A stretch of 14,023 bases of DNA, taken from the NCBI GenBank assembly GCA_903858915.1, contig CAIOKL010000150.1, forward strand, positions 1 to 14,023, written 5' to 3'. This DNA is from an uncultured Alphaproteobacteria bacterium. Its GTDB lineage: Bacteria > Pseudomonadota > Alphaproteobacteria > Rickettsiales > UBA1997. Under the pieces are notes generated by a model, which was not told where the DNA came from, ran no database searches, and was given only the letters and a program-made list of their open reading frames with translations. Made by a program: the position numbers and the translations under genes. Below, piece after piece: positions 1-6,101 of the stretch. How positions within the stretch are numbered: the first letter of the stretch is position 1; every line of letters starts with the position of its first letter.

Positions 1-350
1 ATTATTCAAAAAATTTACAATTACAAAATTGTGATAATTCATCGAACGCTTTAAAAAATTCATATTATTATACAACTGGATTGGCTTATCAAATCGGTCC
101 CATAAACACAAGCCTAACAACGATTAACAGCACTTTTCAAAAAAATAAATATAGCGCAATTTCGTTTGGAATTGATTATAAAATCAAGAAAAATTTACTC
201 ACTTATTTTGAAATTACTCAATATAAATTTAAGACTGACCAGCTAAATATTTTTGATTTATCGCGCCAAATAAAAGTTGCAAATTTAACACAAAAAATTC
301 AAAATAATTACGGAAAAGTTTTTCTTACCGGAATTTATTATTTATTCTAA
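1..350 (+). CDS. Porin-like outer-membrane beta-barrel protein, C-terminal part (5' end outside window)
   Basis: The reading frame is open from base 3 to a TAA at 348-350, so only about the last 115 residues are visible. The TTG at base 81 is an internal codon, not a convincing start, because the frame runs on upstream without a stop. The protein shows short alternating polar/hydrophobic stretches typical of beta-strands, such as YSAISFGIDYKI and LLTYFEITQYKF. It ends in GKVFLTGIYYLF, with aromatic residues and a terminal Phe. That is the classic outer-membrane beta-signal recognised by BamA. The pattern fits Gram-negative trimeric porins (Porin_4-like), which form diffusion channels. The exact family cannot be fixed from the tail alone. 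It lies 4 bp upstream of virB11, so the two may share a transcript. Confidence 0.6.
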   Translation, partial: YSKNLQLQNCDNSSNALKNSYYYTTGLAYQIGPINTSLTTINSTFQKNKYSAISFGIDYKIKKNLLTYFEITQYKFKTDQLNIFDLSRQIKVANLTQKIQNNYGKVFLTGIYYLF

Positions 351-354
351 AAAC

Positions 355-1347
355 ATGACAATCGACGCTCTCGATTCATTCTTAATGCCACTAAAAAAAA
401 TCTTTGATCGCGAAGGCGTTAACGAGATTTCAATTAATCGCCCGTTTGAAGCTTGGGTAGAAATCAAGGGCGATATGCATCGCGAAGAATTACCTAATTT
501 TGATGTCGAGCATTTAAAATCACTCGGCAGGCTTATCGCTCAATCAACCGAACAAAGAATTAGCGAAGAAGAACCTTTGCTTTCGGCAACTTTACCCAAC
601 GGTTTTCGTGTCCAAATTATTTTTCCGCCGGCTTGCGAGCCAGGAAATGTCGTGATGTCAATTCGTAAACCTTCCGATTTAAAATGGTCGCTTGATGATT
701 ACGAAAAAATGGGCATGTTTGATAAAACTTCGGTTGGCGCAATTGAAGACAAAAACTCGTTAATTTTAGAGAAATTATTACAACTAAATCGCATCAAAGA
801 ATTTATTTCTCGAGCAGTTCTTTACAAAAAAAATATTATAATTTCCGGCGGAACCTCAACCGGTAAAACCACCTTTACCAACGCCGTGATCCTTTCAATT
901 CCGCATCACGAAAGGCTTATAACTTGCGAAGATGCTCGCGAAATTGATTTAACTTCGCATGAAAATAAAGTCCATTTATTGGCATCAAAAGGTGCGCAAG
1001 GTCGCGCCCATGTGTCTACGCAAGATTTAATCGAAGCGTGTTTGCGCTTGCGTCCCGATCGAATTATTGTTGGCGAGTTGCGCGGTGCCGAAGCTTTTAG
1101 TTTTTTACGCGCCATCAACACTGGTCACCCCGGATCAATTTCAACACTTCACGCCGACACTCCCTTAATGGCAATCGAGCAATTAAAAATGATGGTTATG
1201 CAAGCCGGACTCGGACTATCTCCCAACGAAATAACCTCTTACATTAAAAATGTTATTGATATTATCATTCAATTAAAACGCGGAGAAAAAGGTAAACGCT
1301 ATATTTCTGAAATATATTATCGACCTTTGCATGGCGGATTAAAATAA
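355..1347 (+). CDS. virB11: VirB11 type IV secretion hexameric ATPase
   Basis: This is a cytoplasmic ATPase that sits at the inner-membrane base of a type IV secretion system and helps power pilus assembly and substrate transfer. The N-terminal domain (about 1-130) has the VirB11-type segment VNEISINRPFEAWVE near residues 22-36. The RecA-like domain follows. It has a Walker A motif GGTSTGKTT at 165-173 (Lys171), an acidic VGEL segment at 239-242 acting as Walker B, and the His box TGHPGS at 256-261, followed by LHAD. The length of 330 aa is normal for the family. These features favour VirB11 over PilT, PilB or TadA relatives. The ATG start at 355 follows the porin-like stop by 4 bp and has no visible ribosome binding site. 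No virB8, virB9, virB10 or virD4 gene is present beside it, which is unusual since Rickettsiales often keep these together. It is intact, and likely the VirB11 of a dispersed system. Confidence 0.94.
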   Translation: MTIDALDSFLMPLKKIFDREGVNEISINRPFEAWVEIKGDMHREELPNFDVEHLKSLGRLIAQSTEQRISEEEPLLSATLPNGFRVQIIFPPACEPGNVVMSIRKPSDLKWSLDDYEKMGMFDKTSVGAIEDKNSLILEKLLQLNRIKEFISRAVLYKKNIIISGGTSTGKTTFTNAVILSIPHHERLITCEDAREIDLTSHENKVHLLASKGAQGRAHVSTQDLIEACLRLRPDRIIVGELRGAEAFSFLRAINTGHPGSISTLHADTPLMAIEQLKMMVMQAGLGLSPNEITSYIKNVIDIIIQLKRGEKGKRYISEIYYRPLHGGLK

Positions 1348-1359
1348 ATTTTTAAAACA

Positions 1360-2379
1360 ATGAAAAATTTAAGATTTTTTAACAAAAAATTTGATTACTT
1401 AACAATCGAACGAATTATTGAAATTACTGGTTCCAAGCCCCATAAAGATTGCGCTTTAAACTCTAAAATTATCGATATAAAAACTCTCGAATCGGCAACG
1501 CAAAATGACATTTCATTTTTAAGTTCTGGACAATATGTCGAAAAATTTTCGAACTCGAATGCCGGATTTTGCTTCATTGACGAAAAAAATATTGGCAAAA
1601 TTCCGCCGACAATGATTGGTTTGGTTTCTAAAAATCCATATTTTTCATATGCGCAAATTGTAAGCGAATTTTATGAACAAAAAAAACCTGATTTTGCCTC
1701 GAAAACTTTAATTCATCCATCGGCAAAAATTGGTAAAAATGTCGAAATTGCTTCAAATGTTTTTGTTGGAAAAAATGTTGAAATCGGCGACAATTCCATA
1801 ATCTTTCCAAACTGCTCAATACTTGACGGCGTTATCATCGGCGCTAATTGCGTTATTAATTCAAATGTTGTTATAACTTGCGCGATTATTGGCAATAATT
1901 GTCAAATTTTCAACGGCGCCAAAATTGGTCAAGATGGCTTCGGATTCGTTCACAATTCTGGTAAAAATCATAAAATTATTCAAATCGGCATAGTTGAAAT
2001 TGGCGACAATGTTGAAATCGGCGCCAACACTTGCATTGATCGCGGAGCGCTTGAAAATACCATTATTCAAAATGAAGTAAAAATCGATAATCTTTGCCAA
2101 ATCGCTCATAATGTTGAAATTGGCTACGGCACCGTTATTGCTGGCTCAACGGCGATTGCTGGCAGTTGTAAAATTGGAAAATATGTTCAAATCGGCGGAA
2201 ATTGTAGCGTCGGCGGACATATAAATATCGGCGATGGCGTTAAAATTGCCGGCATGAGTGGCGTAATGCGCGATATCGAACCCATGGCAATTATGGCGGG
2301 AATCCCTGTTTTACCAATCAAAAAATGGCATCGTATCAATGCGCTTTTGAATAAAATGATTACCGACAAAACTAATTAA
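1360..2379 (+). CDS. lpxD: UDP-3-O-(3-hydroxyacyl)glucosamine N-acyltransferase LpxD
   Basis: LpxD is the third enzyme of the Raetz lipid A pathway. It transfers a 3-hydroxyacyl chain from acyl-ACP to the 2-amino group of UDP-3-O-acyl-glucosamine in the cytoplasm. The N-terminal domain (about 1-105) binds the nucleotide. Residues about 110-300 form a left-handed beta-helix of hexapeptide repeats such as IGKNVE and IGDNVE. The catalytic His lies in QIAHNVEIG (His250), and a second conserved His is in GGHINIG (His287). The C-terminal helix, ending in KKWHRINALLNKMI, matches the E. coli enzyme tail. The length of 339 aa is standard. It starts 12 bp after virB11 and is probably cotranscribed with it. 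It converges on fmt with one base between the stop codons. No fabZ, lpxA or lpxB gene is next to it, unlike the common lpxD-fabZ-lpxA-lpxB cluster. Confidence 0.97.
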   Translation: MKNLRFFNKKFDYLTIERIIEITGSKPHKDCALNSKIIDIKTLESATQNDISFLSSGQYVEKFSNSNAGFCFIDEKNIGKIPPTMIGLVSKNPYFSYAQIVSEFYEQKKPDFASKTLIHPSAKIGKNVEIASNVFVGKNVEIGDNSIIFPNCSILDGVIIGANCVINSNVVITCAIIGNNCQIFNGAKIGQDGFGFVHNSGKNHKIIQIGIVEIGDNVEIGANTCIDRGALENTIIQNEVKIDNLCQIAHNVEIGYGTVIAGSTAIAGSCKIGKYVQIGGNCSVGGHINIGDGVKIAGMSGVMRDIEPMAIMAGIPVLPIKKWHRINALLNKMITDKTN

Positions 2380-2380
2380 T

Positions 2381-3310
2381 TCAAAAACAATTTTTACCAA
2401 TTTCAACTTTAAAACCATTGAGAAATTCATAAATTTTTAAAGGATTTTTACCTTGTTTTTGAAGTATCTTAGGCTTGATTAAGCCATCAGCGCAAACAAT
2501 CGAGAGGTCTTTATCAAAAATTGTTCCGATTAATTTTTTATCAATATTTTTATCTTTTGAAAAAGAGCATTCTAAAATTTTTATTTTTTCATTATTATAA
2601 TTAAAATGCGCTTCTAAATTGCCTCTTAATCCACGAATTTTATTAAATATTTCTTCACAACTTTTATTCCAATCAATTAAACATTCACTTTTTTCAATTT
2701 TTTTAGCAAAAGTTGCTAATTCATCATTTTGTTTGTTAAATTTTATTGATTTATCACTGATTTCCTTAAGAGTTTTTTTAATTAAAAATGCGCCGATTTC
2801 GGCAGTTTTTTGGGAAATATCTTGATAATTTTCATTATCAAATATTTCAAAATTTTCTTGATTAACAATATCTCCGCTATCAACTCCGACGCCCATTTTG
2901 ATAACACAAACCGCACTTTCTTTTTCACCGTTTATAATAGTTCTTTGCAATGGCGCGCTTCCGCGATAAAGAGGCAATTTGGAAGGATGAACATTGAAGC
3001 AACCAAATTTTGGAATGTCTAAAATTTCTTTGGGAAGAATTAATCCATAAGAAATTACGATGGCAATTTCGGGATTTAAATTTCTAAATTCTTCTTGAAT
3101 TAGAGGCTCTCGCAAAGTTTTTGGAGTAAAAATTTTTAAATTATTTTGATTGGCAAAATCATGAATCGGCGAAATTTGCAATTTATTTCCTCTTCCACTA
3201 ATCGAGGGTTCTTTGGTGAAGACCGCTAAAATTTCATGATCATTTGAGGATAATAATTTTTGAAGAGTCGGAATTCCGAATTCAGAAGTTCCCATAAAAA
3301 CAATTTTCAT
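2381..3310 (-). CDS. fmt: Methionyl-tRNA formyltransferase
   Basis: Fmt formylates the Met of initiator Met-tRNA using 10-formyltetrahydrofolate, which permits normal bacterial translation initiation. The N-terminal Rossmann domain starts MKIVFMGTSEFGIP. The catalytic triad is visible as Asn106 and His108 in NVHPSKLP and Asp144 in VGVDSGDI. The folate-loop motif YRGSAPLQR lies at 115-123. The C-terminal OB-like tRNA-binding domain (about 210-309) is well preserved, including the GKNPLKIYEFLNG segment near the end. The length of 309 aa is within the family range. The ATG start sits at the conserved N-terminus. The partner deformylase gene def, often adjacent, is not in this window. The gene is divergent from lspA and convergent with lpxD. 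Confidence 0.97.
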   Translation of the reverse strand: MKIVFMGTSEFGIPTLQKLLSSNDHEILAVFTKEPSISGRGNKLQISPIHDFANQNNLKIFTPKTLREPLIQEEFRNLNPEIAIVISYGLILPKEILDIPKFGCFNVHPSKLPLYRGSAPLQRTIINGEKESAVCVIKMGVGVDSGDIVNQENFEIFDNENYQDISQKTAEIGAFLIKKTLKEISDKSIKFNKQNDELATFAKKIEKSECLIDWNKSCEEIFNKIRGLRGNLEAHFNYNNEKIKILECSFSKDKNIDKKLIGTIFDKDLSIVCADGLIKPKILQKQGKNPLKIYEFLNGFKVEIGKNCF

Positions 3311-3407
3311 AGACTATATTTTAAAATTATCAAAACTTACTTTGATTTAAAAAAACCGATGCTAAATTAAAAATATAAAATTAACAATCTCAATTCTAAA
3401 TTAGAAA
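3311..3407. promoter_or_regulatory. Divergent intergenic region between fmt and lspA
   Basis: This 97-bp spacer separates two genes transcribed away from each other, so it should hold a promoter for each. It is nearly all A/T. A TATAAA at 3374-3379 could be a -10 box for lspA, but no well-spaced -35 accompanies it. TTGATT at 3342-3347 is 15 bp before TAAATT at 3363-3368, a suboptimal spacing. An 8-bp sequence, CTAAATTA, occurs twice (3362-3369 and 3396-3403). It may be chance in such AT-rich DNA. Confidence 0.35.
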
Positions 3408-3911
3408 ATGGTAAATTTATATTCAAAAAGTCTGTTTTTTTTAGGACTATTACTCGCAAGTTTTATTATTTTCTTCGATTTATTAACCAAAGATCAAGTT
3501 TTTTATTTACTTCATGACTTTAGAGGCTCTAATTACGCCACCAAAACTCAAATAAAAATCACCGATTTTTTTTCGCTAGTTTATGTCAATAATAACGGCA
3601 TTTCTTTTGGAATGTTTAACGACACCACAAATGCTCGCGAAATATTCGCTTTTCTTCAAGGATCGATTGCAACTTTTTTGATTATTTGGTTGTGGCGAAT
3701 TAAAAGCAAACATCTTGCCATCGCTCTCGGATTGATAATTGGCGGAGCTTTTGGTAATGTAATTGATCGCATTCAAAATGGTGGCGTTACCGATTTTCTT
3801 GATTTTCATATCGCCTCTTATCACTGGCCGGCTTTTAATTTAGCCGATAGCGCAATTTTTATTGGCGTTGCCATAGTTTTACTCGATGAATTTATTTTTA
3901 AAAAGAAATGA
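3408..3911 (+). CDS. lspA: Lipoprotein signal peptidase (signal peptidase II)
   Basis: LspA is an inner-membrane aspartyl protease that removes the signal peptide from diacylglyceryl-prolipoproteins just before the lipidated Cys. The 167-residue protein has four hydrophobic membrane segments (about 8-25, 78-96, 103-119 and 146-160). Conserved family motifs are DLLTKDQ near 24-30, VNNNGISFG at 60-68, GGAFGNVIDR at 112-121, VTDFLDFH at 127-134 and FNLADSAI at 143-150. The two catalytic aspartates are Asp129 and Asp147. It overlaps the next gene by 4 bp (ATGA), so the two are probably translationally coupled. Its likely substrates include that neighbouring lipoprotein and MltA in this same window. 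The usual partners ileS and ribF are not adjacent. Confidence 0.97.
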   Translation: MVNLYSKSLFFLGLLLASFIIFFDLLTKDQVFYLLHDFRGSNYATKTQIKITDFFSLVYVNNNGISFGMFNDTTNAREIFAFLQGSIATFLIIWLWRIKSKHLAIALGLIIGGAFGNVIDRIQNGGVTDFLDFHIASYHWPAFNLADSAIFIGVAIVLLDEFIFKKK

Positions 3912-4105
3912 AATATTTGATTTTATTTTTTATCGCCTTTCCTTTATTTTCATGCTCTAGTAGCGATAAAAATCCCTTGGTAATTCCTCCAAAATTTTCA
4001 GAATTACCCGACTTAAATTCTATTGAAACAAAAAAAACTCAAGAAAATGTTGGAAATCAAGAAAATATAGATAAACTAAAAAAAATGTTGCAAGAAAGCG
4101 ATTAA
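3908..4105 (+). CDS. Small outer-membrane lipoprotein, DUF3035/BamF-like
   Basis: This 65-residue protein has a short lipoprotein signal peptide ending in the lipobox LFSC, so Cys16 would be lipidated and become residue 1 of the mature protein. The mature part is about 50 residues. It opens with a short spacer and then NPLVIPPKFSELPD (about 22-35). That segment resembles the conserved PLxxPPxFxxLP core of the alphaproteobacterial DUF3035 family, some of whose members are BamF subunits of the outer-membrane barrel assembly (BAM) machine. The remainder is polar, Gln/Asn/Lys-rich and probably disordered or helical. It overlaps lspA by ATGA, a gene pairing that I recall from other alphaproteobacteria. 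The family assignment is by motif memory only. It is shorter than many DUF3035 proteins, so a BAM role is an inference. Confidence 0.75.
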   Translation: MKYLILFFIAFPLFSCSSSDKNPLVIPPKFSELPDLNSIETKKTQENVGNQENIDKLKKMLQESD

Positions 4106-4149
4106 ATTCCACAATAATTTTAAAAATTTTAATAACTAAAAACAATTTT

Positions 4150-4545
4150 ATGATTCAATTTTTTATTTCTGATGCATTAGCTCAAGGCGCGGACAGCGCA
4201 ACTCAAAGCCAGTTTTCTCCGGCAAGTTTTGTACCGTTAATTTTAATTTTTGTTATTTTTTATTTTTTAATTATTCGTCCGCAAACTAAAAAAATTAAAG
4301 AGCATGAAAAAATGGTCAATAGTTTGAAAATCGGCAATAAAGTTATAACTAGTAGCGGAATTGTTGGAATAGTTCGCGAAATTCACGAAAAAGAAAATCA
4401 AGTTGGCGTTGAAATCGCTGATGGCGTGGTTGTAACAATGCTCAAAAACAATGTTTCGGAAGTTGAAAAACCCGTCAATCATGACAAAAAACCTTCAAAA
4501 CATTCTGAAAAACATTCCGATAAAAAACATTCAAAAAAACACTAA
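4150..4545 (+). CDS. yajC: Sec translocon accessory protein YajC with a His/Lys-rich tail
   Basis: YajC is a small inner-membrane protein that associates with SecD-SecF and with SecYEG. One transmembrane helix lies at about 26-42 and runs into the signature FYFLIIRPQTKK (about 37-48). The cytoplasmic domain follows with LKIGNKVITSSGIVGIV at 59-75. After the conserved domain there is an unusual tail (107-131) containing five His and nine Lys in repeats of the KHS type. This makes the protein 131 aa, longer than the usual 85-115. secD begins 14 bp downstream, the classical yajC-secD order. The start ATG at 4150 places a short polar N-terminus before the membrane helix. No ribosome binding site is visible. 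Confidence 0.95.
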   Translation: MIQFFISDALAQGADSATQSQFSPASFVPLILIFVIFYFLIIRPQTKKIKEHEKMVNSLKIGNKVITSSGIVGIVREIHEKENQVGVEIADGVVVTMLKNNVSEVEKPVNHDKKPSKHSEKHSDKKHSKKH

Positions 4546-4559
4546 AATTTTTATAAAAA

Positions 4560-6101
4560 ATGTTAATATTCTCTAAGTTAAAAATCTTTCTTATTAGCTC
4601 CTTATGCTTGTTGGCGGTATATTTTTCATTGCCAACATTTTTACTAAACAACGAAATTGTTAACAAAAATTCGCAAATAAAATCAATTATTCCTAACAAT
4701 AAAGTTAATTTAGGGCTTGATTTACAAGGCGGTTCGCAACTTTTATTAGAAATAGATGTTGAGAGCTATATTGCCGAGCAAGTTGAAATTTTAAAAGACG
4801 AAACTAAAAATGTTTTTTACGAAGAATCGATTCGCACTTTAGTTGAAAAAGTTGATAATAAAATAGTTTTCAATATCGCCAACGAAGAAGAAAGACAAAG
4901 CGCTAAAAAATTAATTCGCAAACTCTCAAAACAAGTTGAAATTTCTGAAGATAATGGTCAATTTCAAGTTTACTTTTCAGATTCCGAACTAAAAAATATC
5001 AAACAAAATCTAGTAAAACAATCGATTGAAATTGTGCGTCGCCGAGTCGATGAAAACGGTACGAAAGAGCCTACCATCATTGCTCAGGGCGATAAAAGAG
5101 TCTTGTTGCAAGTGCCGGGTGTTCAAAATTCCCAAGAGTTAAAAGAGGTTTTGGGTAAAACCGCTAAAATGACTTTTCATTTGGCGTCAAACGAATCTTC
5201 GCCAAATTTTGATTCAATGCAAGTTTTTGATAATTCCGGTAATTCACTTTTACTTAAAAAAGAAGTAATTTTAAGTGGTGATTTATTGGTCGATGCGAGC
5301 GCTACTTATCACGAAGGCAAACCGGCGGTGGCTTTCAGATTTAACTCTCTTGGCTCAAGAAAATTTGCGCAAATTACCACAGATAATATTGGAAAAATAT
5401 TTGCCATAGTTCTTGATGGCAAAATCATTACCGCGCCCGTTATCAACACCGTTATAAATCAAGGAAGCGGTGTAATTTCTGGCAATTTTACAACTCAAGA
5501 AGCGGGGCAGGTTGCCTTATTATTAAGAGCGGGAGCTTTACCCGCGCCATTGACCGTAGTTGAAGAGCGCAGTGTCGGTCCGTCTCTCGGCTCAGATTCT
5601 ATTTCAAGTGGCAAAATTGCATCTCTTATGAGCTTAGTTTTGATTGCGATATTCATGATATTATTTTACGGAATTTTCGGCTTCATCGCCAATATTGCGC
5701 TATTCGTAAATATTGCGATTATAATTTCTTTATTATCAATGCTCGGGGCAACTTTGACTCTTCCTGGAATCGCTGGAATAGTGCTTACAATGGGCATGTC
5801 GGTTGACGCCAATGTCTTAATTTTCGAAAGAATAAAAGAAGAACTTTCTACTAAAAAATCTTTATTAGCTTCGGTCGAACAAGGCTTTAGTCAAGCTTAT
5901 CGCACCATCTTAGATTCAAATTTAACGACGCTAATTGTGGCATTTTTTCTTTATGTTTTCGGCAACGGTTCGGTTAAAGGTTTTGCGGTCGCTTTATCAA
6001 TCGGTATAATGTCTTCAATGTTTACAGCCATCTTGCTTACGCGCATGTTGATTTCAATTTGGCTTAAGAAAACTAGGCCAAAAAAACTCTCTTTAATCTA
6101 A
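4560..6101 (+). CDS. secD: Protein translocase subunit SecD
   Basis: SecD works with SecF to pull translocating proteins into the periplasm, using the proton motive force. The N-terminal membrane helix is at about 7-25. It is followed by the SecD signature LGLDLQGGSQLLLEID (51-66) and a large periplasmic region with IVRRRVDENG at 158-167. The C-terminal half holds the five-helix RND-type bundle (about 350-505), with GMSVDANVLIFERIKEEL containing the conserved Asp416. The length of 513 aa fits a SecD that is not fused to SecF. No secF follows: the next gene is lptD, whose ATG overlaps the secD stop by 1 bp (TAATG). yajC is just upstream, supporting a yajC-secD-lptD transcript. Confidence 0.97.
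   Translation: MLIFSKLKIFLISSLCLLAVYFSLPTFLLNNEIVNKNSQIKSIIPNNKVNLGLDLQGGSQLLLEIDVESYIAEQVEILKDETKNVFYEESIRTLVEKVDNKIVFNIANEEERQSAKKLIRKLSKQVEISEDNGQFQVYFSDSELKNIKQNLVKQSIEIVRRRVDENGTKEPTIIAQGDKRVLLQVPGVQNSQELKEVLGKTAKMTFHLASNESSPNFDSMQVFDNSGNSLLLKKEVILSGDLLVDASATYHEGKPAVAFRFNSLGSRKFAQITTDNIGKIFAIVLDGKIITAPVINTVINQGSGVISGNFTTQEAGQVALLLRAGALPAPLTVVEERSVGPSLGSDSISSGKIASLMSLVLIAIFMILFYGIFGFIANIALFVNIAIIISLLSMLGATLTLPGIAGIVLTMGMSVDANVLIFERIKEELSTKKSLLASVEQGFSQAYRTILDSNLTTLIVAFFLYVFGNGSVKGFAVALSIGIMSSMFTAILLTRMLISIWLKKTRPKKLSLI

Noticed and set aside
81..350. Complete 89-residue gene starting at TTG 81
   Set aside because: The frame stays open to the left window edge and the same beta-strand character continues upstream, so this is the end of a longer porin-like gene.
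1741..2250. Repeated DNA units of the GTTGAAATTGG type
   Set aside because: They encode the hexapeptide repeats of the LpxD beta-helix, so they are a protein feature and not a mobile or CRISPR repeat.
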